DNA of 64,000 nt from Brachynemurus nebulosus (GCA_035578155.1 JAPWDM010000012.1:13088501-13152500), one strand, 5' to 3'. Positions 1-11,829 are shown, counted from the stretch's first letter. The notes: generated by a model from the letters alone, not told the origin. Program-made: numbers and translations.

Positions 1-1
1 T

Positions 2-844
2 GGCGAAAAACCATTTATGTGTGGTATATGTTTTAAAACATTTTCTACGTTAGGTAATCTAAAGTCACATGAAAGAGTACACACTGGCGAAAAGCCGTTC
101 AAGTGTGATACATGTTATAAAACATTTTCGCTGTTAAGTAACTTAAAAACCCATGAAAAGTTACACACTGGCAAAAAGTTATTCAAGTGTGATATATGTT
201 TTAAAACATTTTCTCAATCAAGCTCTTTAATAATACATAAAAGAGTACACACTGGTGAAAAGCCATTCAAGTGTGATATATGTTTTAAAACATTTTCTCA
301 CTCAAACTCTTTAACAAGACATAAGAGGACACACACTGGCGAAAAACCATTTATGTGTGGTATATGTTTTAAAACATTTTCTAACTCAAGTTTTTTAATA
401 ATACATAAAAGAGTACACACTGGCGAAAAACCATTTAAGTGTGATACATGTTTTAAAACATTTTCTACGTTAGGTAATCTAAAGTCACATGAAAGAGTAC
501 ACACTGGCGAAAAGCCATTCAAGTGTGATACATGTTTTAAAACATTTTCGCTGTTAAGTAACTTAAAAACCCATGAAAAATTACACACTGGCAAAAAGTT
601 ATTCAAGTGTGATATATGTTTTAAAACATTTTCTCAATCAGGCTCTTTAATAATACATAAAAGAGTACACACTGATGAAAAACAATTCAAGTGTGATACA
701 TGCTTTAAAACATTCTCAGACCCAAGGTCTTTAAAGAGACATAAAAGACTACACTCTGGCGAAAAGCAATTCGAGTGTGATGTATGTTTTAAAACATTTT
801 CGCAGTCAGGTAACTTAAAAAGGCATGAAAGAACACATACTTAA
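2..844 (+). CDS. C2H2 zinc-finger protein, 3' part only (10 fingers)
   Basis: The reading frame is open from the window edge and ends at TAA 842-844, so the N-terminal module and start lie upstream. I count 10 C2H2 fingers of 28 residues (C-x2-C-x12-H-x3-H) with TGEKP-type linkers, which marks a nuclear sequence-specific DNA-binding protein. Helix residues -1 to 6 in order are [70 protein letters not shown]. Fingers 1-3 recur as fingers 6-8, a 420-bp (5-finger) internal duplication. Compared with its paralogues one codon after the last finger is TAA instead of AAA, so the usual [13 protein letters not shown] tail is lost. The last fingers and 3' flank closely match the gene at 8348-9865. DNA targets are unknown. 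Confidence 0.93.
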   Translation, partial: GEKPFMCGICFKTFSTLGNLKSHERVHTGEKPFKCDTCYKTFSLLSNLKTHEKLHTGKKLFKCDICFKTFSQSSSLIIHKRVHTGEKPFKCDICFKTFSHSNSLTRHKRTHTGEKPFMCGICFKTFSNSSFLIIHKRVHTGEKPFKCDTCFKTFSTLGNLKSHERVHTGEKPFKCDTCFKTFSLLSNLKTHEKLHTGKKLFKCDICFKTFSQSGSLIIHKRVHTDEKQFKCDTCFKTFSDPRSLKRHKRLHSGEKQFECDVCFKTFSQSGNLKRHERTHT

Positions 845-1333
845 AAAAAGAAAAATAAGTTAAAGAAGTAAAAGTCAATAATAACGCCAAAGAAAATTAC
901 AGGGCACGCTCAGGATCGATGAGAGAAATAATACGAACAAAAAATTGTTGAAATATAAGTAAATTTATATTAGATTAATTTATTAATAGAAACATATGAA
1001 ATGTAATTTTGTAACCATTGTAACTATTGTGTAATTATAATATATTTAAATAGCAAACGTCATAAAATAACTGGAGAACTGTAAATGAATGGAGAAATTA
1101 AATCAATTGTATGTATTTTCAGATCTACAAAATTCAGCTCATAAATGACATTTGAGCAAATGCACTTTAAGAATAGTCTGATTTTTCAACACCAGATGTC
1201 ATACCATCCTTGAATAGAAAACTTTTTTTATTATTGTTATTATTATTGATTCGTCAATTATTATATTAAATGTATTAGAAAAATAATCGTCGGTCCAGGA
1301 TAAAAATGTATAAAATGTATTGTTAATTTATTT

Positions 1334-1339
1334 AATAAA
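1334..1339 (+). terminator. Candidate polyadenylation signal AATAAA
   Basis: AATAAA lies about 490 bp after the stop codon of the first zinc-finger gene and is preserved in the paralogous flank at 10171-10176. Cleavage downstream is inferred. Confidence 0.4.
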
Positions 1340-2141
1340 AGAAGATTAATTAAAACTACTTCACACTCTTATTTAGTTAAAACTACTTCACACTCTTATT
1401 TTGTTAAAAATTCAGTAATTTTGTCCTAAAAATAGAAATTGAATAAAAAAAAAAATTCGTCACGTGCGTGTTTTTGACACGCACTAAGTAATGTCACCTC
1501 AGTGAGTGTTAATTTTTTTTCGTTTTTTAAGTACAGTGAGAATACAGCCCTCTTGCGTTTATTCATTATGCATGTATAACTCTACAGCCCTCTTGCATTT
1601 ATTCAGTATGCATGTACAACTCTATAATAATGTTTCCCCCACCATGATCACACAACGATATTAATATGTCATCCTTCGATGACATAAAAAAAAGATTCTC
1701 CATTTTGCCCGAGTCCATAACAAAGGGTCCGGGCAACTGCCCTACCTGACTCATAGGTATATTTATGTTCCAACAAACACTCGAATTAATTCTCGTTTTA
1801 ATGAGCATGCGCATAGTTAATTTTACTGTTCCAACTAGGAAGAATTGTAATTTGTAATTTAACCGTATAGGCATATTAGTCGTAAGCATAAATAAAATAC
1901 ACTAGAATTTTATTTCTGAAAGATAGCTAACTTCAATACATTTTTTTGACTCTCTATGACACTGAGAACGGGGGCACAGGGTATAGATGCCACCGGTGTC
2001 GTAATCATAATGTGTAGTACACTTGAGAAGAACAGAGATGTCACTATAATAACTTCAAATTATCTTTAGCCTTTGCCGATAATGTAGGTTACTACTAGTA
2101 AGATAATCCACTAAAATTCTGCTAATTGCATTTTATTTTAA

Positions 2142-2602
2142 CACTATGAGGCCCGAGCACTTTCATAGTAAATTTCCCCGGAAGCCGGCAATATTTAAAA
2201 AAAAAACTATATAAACAAATACATACATAAAATAATAAAATGATTCAAACACACAACACAGTCCCACACGTGTGTATGTGTAAAACTAAACAGACGTGCT
2301 ACGTGATACGTACATACATACTACATATACACTGACATTCAAATCAATTTTATTTAAAAATATAAATTATATTTTTTATGTATTTTTTGTTTATCTTAAA
2401 ATTTTTTATACATAGAAACCAAGAGAGTAGTGTTTGTTGGTATGTATGTGTTTGTGTGAATGGGAACACATCCGTGTGATGAAGGATGATAAACATGATA
2501 AACATCGCACACATAATGAGTAATCAATTAATCATTGATCGCAGTCGGCCTCTGGGGAAGTTTTGTTTGGTTTCGAATGCCGAAGCCGTGGGACTGAAAG
2601 TG
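2142..2602 (-). mobile_element. piggyBac-like MITE with TTAA target duplication
   Basis: The 461-bp element starts CACTATGAGGCCC and ends GGGACTGAAAGTG, and is flanked by TTAA at 2138-2141 and 2603-2606. The paralogous flank at 10833-10836 has a single TTAA and no insert, so it is an empty site. A second full copy in opposite orientation is at 36194-36637. No transposase reading frame is present, so it is non-autonomous. TTAA duplication is the hallmark of the piggyBac superfamily. Confidence 0.85.
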
Positions 2603-3240
2603 TTAATCAGTTTTTCAAATTTAAAACTCATACAATAATTATAAACTCATATATTTGTTTAAAAACTCAAGTAAATTTATTTTTATTCAAAATTATATAT
2701 TAATCAAATATTTCGTAAAATATCACTATCACTGATTCTAATTTCTGACAAGTGTGCTCCCATTTTTCTGCAACAGATAAAATGTATTCTAATTTTCTAA
2801 TTAATTTACTGTGATAATAAAATAAGTTATTATTTTCAAATAAAAATAAAGTAATAAATGTTAATTATACATACCTTCAATAATAATTAAATAAAATTAT
2901 TAAATTTAATATTGAACTCAAAAAAATAGACAGTATCATCGTATACAGTATACGATGTATACCGAACGTTAATACTTGACCCTTCTCTCTAGAACATGTG
3001 AAGTGAGAAAGGCATACACAAAAATGTCAAAAGCAAGCCAAGTGCGCTTCAAAGCAAGTGTAATGTGATTAAAAGTAAGAGCAAGCGACTTTGGCTTACG
3101 CCGATACGAATTGGCCCAATAATTTTGAGAAAAATTTAAAAATAAACTTGTAAAACTTCTTTAATGTGCGTTTTTTATTGATGTATTGGATCAATTTTAT
3201 CAGCAAATTGATATATATAGTTTATTCAAAAAAGTATTAA

Positions 3241-3820
3241 ACCTTCCGATTATAGCAATCGATCCCCTCCCCCTCGCTGTAGTATCTACAGCTTTTTGAT
3301 TAACTTTATTAAAATCTAAAGTAATTGCAAAAATACCGTCGACATATTTCTTTAGACAATCGGACAAAAAAGCTTTTTTGAAAATTTGAAGTTCGGTTTG
3401 CTGAAAATTGTGACTGTAATAATGTTTACTAGTTTAAAAAGATTATTTTAATGAAAAATAGAGGTGTTATATGCTTTAAGCTTGTAGACAAAGGGTTAAA
3501 TATACGACAGTCTAACTTATTGCTTTATGTATTTGATTCCGTGATTAACGTATACGACATACGTTTAAAAAACGATGTAGTTTTTTTGTTGTTTTGTTAT
3601 AAAATTTGTAATTATGTTGTATAAAGTCACAATTATTAATATTTTTTTTTGTAATATATTTTTAAAATGTATAAAAATCCGCAATTAATTTTACTTGTTA
3701 AAGTGAGATAATAGGGTATTTGACAGTATCAAAGAAAAACAATAAAGACAAATTTTAATGAAAATTGGTAATAAAAGACAGCAATTTATTGTGTTAATTC
3801 ATCCTAACTATCATTATTTA
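3241..3820. other. Spacer without a recognised gene
   Basis: AT-rich DNA with no convincing reading frame. At about 3714 a GGGTATTTGACAG motif matches the terminus of the inverted-repeat element at 48504-49020 and may be a fragment of that family. Confidence 0.5.
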
Positions 3821-4489
3821 CCGGAAAGAAGTTAGCGCCGAAAGTTGAAAAATCTTTTTGTTTTTTATATGGTTAATTTGCTCCCAAATTGCTCCTTTAA
3901 AATCAGTAACTGCTCCACCTGAAACTTAATTATTTAATTAGTTATTTATAAAGAAAAAAATTTTTTTTCCGTTATTTATCAAAATCTCCCAAAATAATAC
4001 TTTTTTATATAATTTCTTTACGTCAATAAATTGCTCCCAAATTTAAAAGCTAAATCTTAATTTTTTTGAATAATTATTAAAATATTTTGTTTTTTTATAA
4101 TGTTATTTAACTTGTCAAAATTCAATTATCCTTAAATATATGCAAACGACTTAAAGGTATAATGGATTGCCTATACGTTTTAATAATACATAACCTATGT
4201 ATTTTTTATTTTAATATATTTTAATTATTATTCAGAGAAATTAATAACTAACTTTTAAATTAGATGGAGCAAACTGGGAGCAATTTTTTGATATAAAGTA
4301 ATTGTATAAGAATGCATTATTTGACAAGAATTTGATATTAGAAATAGTAAAAAAAAAAGTTTTTTTGTTTTTAAATAACTAATTAAGTAATTAAGTTCCA
4401 GGTGGAGCAATTACTGATTCCAAAGGAGCAATTTAGCCATATAAAAAATAGAAAGATTTTCCAACTTTCGGTGCCAACTTCTTTCCGAC
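3821..4489. mobile_element. MITE with long inverted repeats and ~10-bp target duplication (MULE-like)
   Basis: The ends CCGGAAAGAAGTTAGCGCC and GGTGCCAACTTCTTTCCGAC are inverted copies. The similarity continues inward for roughly 260 bp per arm, so the 669-bp element is almost all inverted repeat. The 10-bp word TCATTATTTA flanks it at 3811-3820 and 4490-4499. Long terminal repeats plus a 9-10 bp duplication fit Mutator-like elements. Partial relatives lie at 36776-37762 and 42890-43060. There is no transposase. Confidence 0.8.
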
Positions 4490-4499
4490 TCATTATTTA

Positions 4500-5370
4500 A
4501 TTTTGAAAAAATTAATATTTTTCAGCTATAAATTACGTCAGCAGAAATGGGCTGTGACGTTGCTTTCTCTTATATTTTAACACTCTCGCCACTAGGGTCG
4601 CTACGTAAATTCCGGTTAGCAAACATAACTATGGAAATTAATTTGAATTTAATTAATTTCTTTAAAAATCAACAATTTTTTTTTCCTGGTTATACGAAAA
4701 ATAAACAGTTTTTTTTCTTAGTTACATGACACCTGTTGCTATATAGAGAATGTGACGTAATTGAAACGAATGAACGTTTTCGCTCAAATTTTGAGAACAA
4801 ATATTAAATTAATTTTTTCTAACGATTTTCGGCATTATTTTTAAAAATTAAAATCATATAAGTACATGCATAATACATAAATATGCGTATTTTAAAATAG
4901 TTTCCCAAAATTAGTCAAATTCCCCATTTATTTAAACTATACATATTTGTACAGTTTTTAATTATAATTTTTATTTGTTTCATAATATTTGTAAAAAGAA
5001 AAATATTATATGTTTAAAATATTGTTTTTTTCCTTTTTGTCTTTTTATTCAGAGTATTTTTTAATTGTCTACAACAAACAAACAAACAAGACTACTTAAA
5101 TCATTTCATTTAGAAATTATGTACAGTAGATTAAGTTTTGAGATTTTTTTTCTTTGCATATAAATACAAATCTTTGTGAATATACAGACCAAAGTAAGTG
5201 TAAAAGTAATTTGAAAACGATAAAAAATTAATTTGTTAACGGGAATGGGAAAATAAATGAAATATATTTGTAAATTACCTAAATCTTTTTTTTATTTAAT
5301 ATCCTTACATAGCCATTTAATTAGTTAACGCTTCTGAGGATTAAGACGAGTTAACTCGTCCTGGAATTCT
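4500..5370. other. Spacer without a recognised gene
   Basis: AT-rich and without a supported gene. It contains the perfect 16-bp palindrome GACGAGTTAACTCGTC at 5345-5360, which recurs at 37008-37023 inside a transposon insert. Confidence 0.5.
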
Positions 5371-5699
5371 CCCTAGTTTTATATTTTTTAATAAACTATC
5401 TTATCAATAAGGTGTTACTTGAAAATTTCATCAACAAATGTCAAGTGCTAAGCTACTGTAATTTGCTTGTAAACGTAACCAGGGACGGTAAGAGGATGAG
5501 TCAGGTAGGGCAGTTGCCCGGATCCTTTGTTAGGGGCCGAGCAAAATGGAGAATTTTTTTTTATTCACTTTCTTTTTAGAAAAAAATTACTGATTTTTTT
5601 TTCCTATTATTTCTCGTCGATCCTGAGTGTGCCCTGTAATTTTCTTTGGCGTTATTATTGAGTTTTACTTCTTTAGTTTGTTTTTCTGTTCCTTTTTTT
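5371..5699 (-). repeat. Shared zinc-finger 3' flank, minus-strand copy
   Basis: Reading on the minus strand, this matches the sequence downstream of the genes at 23516-24583 and 27303-28559: the 3' UTR block, the GGGCAACTGCCC segment and the block around 5420-5480. It shows that the pseudogene at 5700-6285 was copied together with its downstream DNA. Confidence 0.75.
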
Positions 5700-6285
<586 letters not shown>

Positions 6286-6910
6286 ATCGGACGAATAAAA
6301 ACCAGGACCTACAACAAGTCGTCCGATAATTGGACGAATAAAAAAAAACTTAGGTCCGATTTACATTAACGCTCTGCTCTCACTCTGATATCACTCCGCT
6401 CCAGGTTCGATAAAATATTCTTACACAATAAACAATGAGTGTATTCACATCATCGCTCTGATATCGGTCCGATATCAGTCGCGGTTTGCTCCCGTTCCAA
6501 TGCCACTCCAATATCAATACCACTCAGGTAATATTTTATTGGAGCGATATCAGACTTGTCTGTCATGGCTTGTACCTATAGTGTAAACACTTTTTTGATT
6601 CCACTCCACTCCGCTTACATTCAGTCGTTATGAAAAGATGTTTGTATCGAACTGAAACTGAACTGGTAGTGTACCCAGAGCGGCATTATAATATGAATAG
6701 AGAACGAATAGGTACCAGCATGATATCAGCACTGTAATGTGAACACAACAAGATTAAATGGAATCGGGAGCGTAATGATATCGGAGTCAGAGTGGAGCGA
6801 TAATGTAAATCGGGCCTTAGTCGTCCGACTATCAGACGAACAAAATAACCTAGTCGTCCGACTATCGGATGAGTAAAATAAATTAATCGTCCGATAAATC
6901 TAATTCTTCT
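6286..6910. repeat. Hairpin minisatellite around a MITE
   Basis: Units of roughly 35-40 bp carry a small palindrome of the form TCGTCCGATAATCGGACGA followed by an A-rich stretch. About five degenerate units are visible at 6283-6345 and 6820-6900, interrupted by the MITE at 6353-6816. Two units also carry AGGACCTACAAC, a piece of the zinc-finger coding sequence, which ties the array to the pseudogene breakpoint. Confidence 0.65.
6353..6816. mobile_element. PIF/Harbinger-like MITE, copy 1
   Basis: 464 bp with inverted ends GGTCCGATTTACATTA and TAATGTAAATCGGGCC, flanked by TTA at 6350-6352 and 6817-6819. A near-identical copy in opposite orientation is at 50648-51107. A 3-bp TTA duplication with GG...CC ends fits PIF/Harbinger. 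It is non-coding. Confidence 0.8.
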
Positions 6911-7309
6911 AGAAATGGTATACTTACTATTTTATAATTAATAATTACATATTTGATTATAAAATATTACAGAAGGAATTAAATTTATAACATTTTAAAT
7001 TTATTCGTGAAATTTCAAATTTTAAACCAACCTCATCACCTAGTTTTTATATCAAAAATCGAAGTATATTGTTAAAACTAACTAAACGAACCAAACCAAA
7101 ACCAACCTCACCACCTAGTTTTTATATCAAAAATCGAAGTATATTGTCAAAACCACAGAGGAGTTAAGATTGTCAAATTACCGGTAATTTTCAAAATTAC
7201 GTTACCACTGGTAATATTACGGTAATTTTCGGTAAAATTCGGTAATATTGGTATTTTAAATTGAACTAGATATACATTAATGTGACTTTTTAGTTGCTTT
7301 TTTTTTCAG
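6911..7309. other. Spacer with a ~75-bp tandem pair
   Basis: No gene is seen. Two copies of a roughly 60-bp block containing CACCTAGTTTTTATATC start near 7030 and 7105. They are followed by a run of GGTAATATT-like words at 7180-7260. Confidence 0.5.
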
Positions 7310-7620
7310 AAATTAAGTATTTATGCCGTGAAAAACCATGAAAAATAATTAACGTGCATTAATTTTTTGAATCAGAACCCTCTGGTTTGTAACGGTGAAA
7401 GCTCCGTTAGGGCCCGTCCACACGCTCAAGCTTTACCACCGACTTACCTGCGCAAACCAGGTTTGTGCAAGTAAGTCGCTACGTTTTTTCCCGTCCATAC
7501 GTACATGTTTACTTGCACAAACTGGTTTGCGCAGGTAAGTCGGTGGTAAAGCTTGAGCGTGTGGACGGGCCCTTAGCTAACGTTAGGCTAACAAAATTTT
7601 CGTCCGGAACGCCAGCATTA
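7310..7620. mobile_element. Right half of a MITE related to 35842-36159
   Basis: Apart from the inserted hairpin at 7410-7572, this matches the right half of the inverted-repeat element at 35842-36159: shared TTAACGTGCATTAATTTTTTG, CTCTGGTTTGTAACGG and the GAACGCC end. The left arm is missing. Confidence 0.7.
7410..7572. mobile_element. Hairpin MITE (PIF/Harbinger-like) with TTA duplication
   Basis: 163 bp. GGGCCCGTCCACACGCTCAA at the left is mirrored at the right end, with arms of about 65-70 bp and a short loop. TTA flanks it at 7407-7409 and 7573-7575. The related element at 36111-36130 reads GCTCCGTTAGCTAACG without the insert, which is a direct empty site. Confidence 0.85.
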
Positions 7621-7693
7621 TTTATTGAGTAATCATCGAAAAAATTTACTTAGGTCATTCTACCCCATAGAACACTTGTACCCAAAGAGGATG

Positions 7694-8142
7694 AAGCGGT
7701 CCCTACACGCTCAATAATATTGTGCAATCAACTTGTGCAATTTATTAAACTTCCCTCCAGACAGTGCAATAATTTGTACAATAAATTGAATGTAGGAATT
7801 CTACAATAATTCAGTTGTTGTTTAATTTTAAATATTAAGTGATAAAGACGTTGCGAAGCAGTAAATAATTACTCCTTCAAATTAATAAGTCAAACTGATT
7901 CAATGAATAGCCATCAAATATGATATTACAAAAAATTAACAAATTGAAACTTTGTGCAATAATATTTGCGAAGCCTACGGACGTTACAATATTCATTCAT
8001 TGCACAATATATTTCAAACTGTTTTTGATCAGCACAATATATTGTACAACCGGTACAACCCTTCAATATAACCTACAGACGATCAATAATATTTTGCCAT
8101 CTCAGATTTTGTGCAATATTATTGAGCGTGTAGGGGCCGCTT
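7694..8142. mobile_element. Inverted-repeat MITE upstream of the 8348 gene
   Basis: The ends AAGCGGTCCCTACACGCTCA and TGAGCGTGTAGGGGCCGCTT are inverted copies, continuing as AATAATATTGTGCAA inward. Length is about 449 bp, with no coding capacity. The target duplication is unclear. GGYCCC-type ends suggest the Harbinger-like group. Confidence 0.65.
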
Positions 8143-8347
8143 AACCCGCCAGCTACAGTTGGCAACACTGCAGTGCACGCCCATTAAAGTTTTTACTCTA
8201 TGATTTTAATATGTCATCTGTCCCTGATGTCATCCTTCGATGACATAAAAACAAGGTCTCATAGAAGATCTTTTAGATCATATATTATATCATATCCAAT
8301 ACATTAAAAAATTTTTGGTGTTCAGTTGTGCCGAGAAATTATCGAAA

Positions 8348-9865
8348 ATGGAAAATAAAGAATCTACGTCATTTGTTCCACCTATACTGACTGTTAAAGT
8401 TGAGAAAGACTTAGAGGATCTAGGTCATCAATTTCCTAATGTACTGAAGAAGGAATTATCAGATTCTTTAAATTACCACGAAATAAAATTGAAATTAGAA
8501 GACTGTAGTGCTGTTGACTTATCAAGTTTACATACGGAAATAAAACTGGAAAATGATGACAGTGATATATCAACAGAAAACAGCGTATTATTTGGTGAAA
8601 ATTGTGAAAACTCTAGTGAATTAAATGTATCTGGAAATACATGCGAACTGTTTGGTACAACAGAAAATAGTGAGACTAGTGTTGTAGGTCCTGAAACTTC
8701 AGTTAAACAAGCCAGTTTAAAGAATTGTAAAAAAACTTATTCCAATGAAAGGAAATTCAAATGTAATACATGCTTTAAAACATTTTCTACGTTAGGTAAT
8801 CTAAAGACACATGAAAGAGTACACACTGGCGAAAAGCCATTCAAGTGTGAGACATGTTTTAAAACATTTACGCAGTTAGCTAATTTAATAACACATAAAA
8901 GACTACACACTGGCGAAAAGCCATTTAAGTGCGATACATGTTTTAAAACATTTTCGCAGTTAAATTATTTAAAGTATCATGAACACACACATACTGGCGA
9001 AAAGCCATTCAAGTGTGCAACATGTTTTAAAACATTTTCTCAGTTAACTCATTTAATAGTACATAAAAGGACACATAATGGCGAAAAGCCATTCAAGTGT
9101 GATATATGTTTTAAAACATTTTCTCACTCAAACTCTCTAACAATACATAAAAGAAGACACACTGGCGAAAAACCATTTAAGTGTGATATATGTTTTAAAA
9201 GATTTTCTCACTCAAACGTTTTAGTAACACATAAAAGAACACACACTGGCGAAAAGCCATTCAAGTGTGATACATGTTTTAAAACATTTTCTTACTCAAA
9301 CTCTTTGATAATACATAAAAGAACACACACTGGCGAAAAACCATTCATGTGTGATATATGTTTTAAAACATTTTCTACCTCAAGTTTTTTAATAATACAT
9401 AAAAGAGTACACACTGGTGAAAAGCCATTCAAGTGTGATATATGTTTTAAAACATTTTCTTACTCAAACGCTTTAACAAGACATAAGAGGACACACACTG
9501 GCGAAAAACCATTTATGTGTGATATATGTTTTAAAACATTTTCTAACTCAAGTTTTTTAATAATACATAAAAGAGTACACACTGGCGAAAAACCATTTAA
9601 GTGTGATACATGTTTTAAAACATTTTCTGAGTTAGGTAATCTAAAGTCACATGAAAGAGTACACACTGGTGAAAAGCCATTCAAGTGTGATACATGTTTT
9701 AAAACATTTTCCCAGTCAAGTAACTTAAAAACCCATGAAAAAATACACACTGGCGAAAAGCTATTCAAGTGTGATATATGTTTTAAAACATTTTCGCAGT
9801 CAAGTAACTTAAAAAGGCATGAAAGAACACATACTAAAAAAAAGAAAAATAAGCTAAAGAAGTAA
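8348..9865 (+). CDS. C2H2 zinc-finger protein, 13 fingers, acidic N-terminal module
   Basis: 505 residues. The start chosen is the ATG at 8348 (CGAAAATGG context). The upstream in-frame stretch lacks an ATG and ends in a conserved splice-acceptor-like TTCAG at 8321-8325. Residues 1-136 are acidic and Ser/Thr-rich with no recognised ZAD, BTB or KRAB domain. They contain VKVE (K17), IKLK (K47, where most paralogues have IKLE) and IKLENDD (K66). Thirteen C2H2 fingers follow, with helices [91 protein letters not shown], then the basic tail KKKKNKLKK, a possible nuclear localisation signal. It is probably a nuclear DNA-binding regulator; targets are unknown. The EKDL and IKLK variants group it with the pseudogene at 43546. 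Confidence 0.93.
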   Translation: MENKESTSFVPPILTVKVEKDLEDLGHQFPNVLKKELSDSLNYHEIKLKLEDCSAVDLSSLHTEIKLENDDSDISTENSVLFGENCENSSELNVSGNTCELFGTTENSETSVVGPETSVKQASLKNCKKTYSNERKFKCNTCFKTFSTLGNLKTHERVHTGEKPFKCETCFKTFTQLANLITHKRLHTGEKPFKCDTCFKTFSQLNYLKYHEHTHTGEKPFKCATCFKTFSQLTHLIVHKRTHNGEKPFKCDICFKTFSHSNSLTIHKRRHTGEKPFKCDICFKRFSHSNVLVTHKRTHTGEKPFKCDTCFKTFSYSNSLIIHKRTHTGEKPFMCDICFKTFSTSSFLIIHKRVHTGEKPFKCDICFKTFSYSNALTRHKRTHTGEKPFMCDICFKTFSNSSFLIIHKRVHTGEKPFKCDTCFKTFSELGNLKSHERVHTGEKPFKCDTCFKTFSQSSNLKTHEKIHTGEKLFKCDICFKTFSQSSNLKRHERTHTKKKKNKLKK

Positions 9866-11455
9866 AAGTCAATAATAACGCCAAAGAAAATTACAGGGTA
9901 CGCTCAGGATCGACGAGAGAAATAATACGAACAAAAAAGTTGTTAAAATATAAGTAAATTTATATTAGATTAATTTATTAATAGAAACATATGAAATGTA
10001 ATTTTGTAACCATTGTAACTATTGTGTAATTATAATATATAATTTTTATATGTATATCCTTGAATAGAAAACAATGTTTTCTAAACAATGTCAATTATTA
10101 TATTAAATGTATTAGAAAAATAATCGTCGGTCCAGGATAAAAATGTATAAAATGTATTGTTAATTTATTTAATAAAAGAAGATTAATTAAAACTACTTCA
10201 CACTATTACTTATTTTGTTAAAAATTCAGTAATTTTGTCCTAAAAATAGAAATTGAATAAAAAAAAAATTCGTCAAGTGCGTGTTTTTGACACGCACTAA
10301 GTAATGTCACCTCAGTGAGTGTTAATTTTTTTTTCGTTTTTTAAATACAGTGACAATACAGCCCTCTTACATTTATTCATTATGCATGTACAACTCTACA
10401 GTCCTCTTGCGTTTATTCAATATGCATGTACAACTCGTATACAACTCTATAATAATGATTCCCCCACTATGGGGAGTCATTACTATAGAGTTGTACAACT
10501 CGTGTACAACTCTATAATAATGGTTCCCCCGGGCAACTGCCCTACCTGACTCATAGGTATATTTATGTTCTAACAAACACTCGAATTGATTCTCTTTTTA
10601 ATGAGCATGCGCATAGTTAATTTTACCGTTCCAACTAGGAAGAATTGTAATTTGTAATTTAACCGTATAGTCGTAACCATAGATAAAATACACCAGAATT
10701 TTATTTCTGAAACTAACTTCAATACATTTTTTTGACTCTCTATTACCTCTCTGTGACACTGAGAACGGGGGCACAGGGTATAGATGTCACCGTTGTCGTA
10801 ATCCACTAAAATTCTGCTAATTGCATTTTATTTTAATCAGTTTTTCAAGTTTAAAACTCATACAATAATTATAAACTCATATATTTGTTTAAAAACTCAA
10901 GTAAATTTATTTTTATTCAAAATTATACATTAATCAAATATTTCGTAAAATATCACTATTACTGATTCTAATTTCTGACAAGTGTGCTCCCATCTTTCTG
11001 CAACAGATAAAATGTATTCTAATTTTCTAATTTATTTTCTGGGATAATAAAATCAGTAATTATTTTCAAATAAAAATAAAGTAATAAATGTTAATTATAC
11101 ATACCTCCAATAATAATTAAATAAAATTATTAAATTTAATATTGAACTCAAAAAAATAGACAGTATCATCGTATACAGTATACGATGTATACCAAACGTT
11201 AATACTTGACCCTTCTCTTTAGAGCATGTGAAGTGAGACAGGAATATACAAAAATGTCAAAAGCAAGTCAAGTGCGCTTCAAAGCAAGAGTAATGTGATT
11301 AAAAATAAGAGCAAGCGACTTTGGCTTACGCCGATACGAATTGGCCCAATAATTTTGAGAAAAATTTTAAAAATAAACTTGTAAAACTTCTTTAATGTGC
11401 GTTTTTTATTGATGTATTGGATCAATTTTATCAACAAATTGATATATATATTTAA
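9866..11455 (+). repeat. 3' flank of the 8348 gene, second copy of the segmental duplication
   Basis: Closely matches 845-3240. It includes the 3' UTR, AATAAA at 10171-10176 and the tandem/palindromic block at 10360-10530, in which CAACTCTATAATAATG recurs in both orientations. The single TTAA at 10833-10836 is the empty site for the piggyBac-like element at 2142-2602. No gene is present. Confidence 0.85.
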
Positions 11456-11829
11456 TTTGATATATAATTTGATAAAATTTTGTACACAGACACTATTTAT
11501 GCTGAGTTAACACAGAGAATAACGTTATCCCGATTGAAGGTTCCCGTGGGACACTAAATTAGTTATTCCATTACACTAAAATGACTGAACTAAATGTAAT
11601 GAAACTTTGTATACAAACGCTATTTACCTTGAATCCGCACCTAGGATGATTTTGTTTCGATAGGAGGTTTTTATGGGATACAAAACCAATCATTCAATCA
11701 CGACAAAATCACTGAAACGATTTCGATGGAATCTGGTACAGAGACATTAACTCTTAATTAATACAGAATCATTTATTACCGATTAGAGATAGAAATTTTT
11801 AAATTTCTACCGAGACCGGACCGAGAGTT

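Larger units (their letters stand above)
845..3240 (+). repeat. 3' flank of the first zinc-finger gene, member of a segmental duplication
   Basis: This stretch is closely similar to 9866-11455 behind the second zinc-finger gene, through the shared 3' UTR (AATAAA at 1334-1339, matched at 10171-10176), a 40-bp tandem pair near 1545-1625, and AT-rich DNA up to about 3230. Two segments here are missing from the other copy: about 2006-2103 and the piggyBac-like element at 2142-2602. No coding sequence is seen. Confidence 0.85.

Noticed and set aside
9460..9768. Long antisense open frames within the zinc-finger coding regions (also at 298-606, 27677-27868, 33559-34350, 44659-44883)
   Set aside because: They are mirror frames of the 84-bp finger repeat and depend on its composition; no independent start context or family match.
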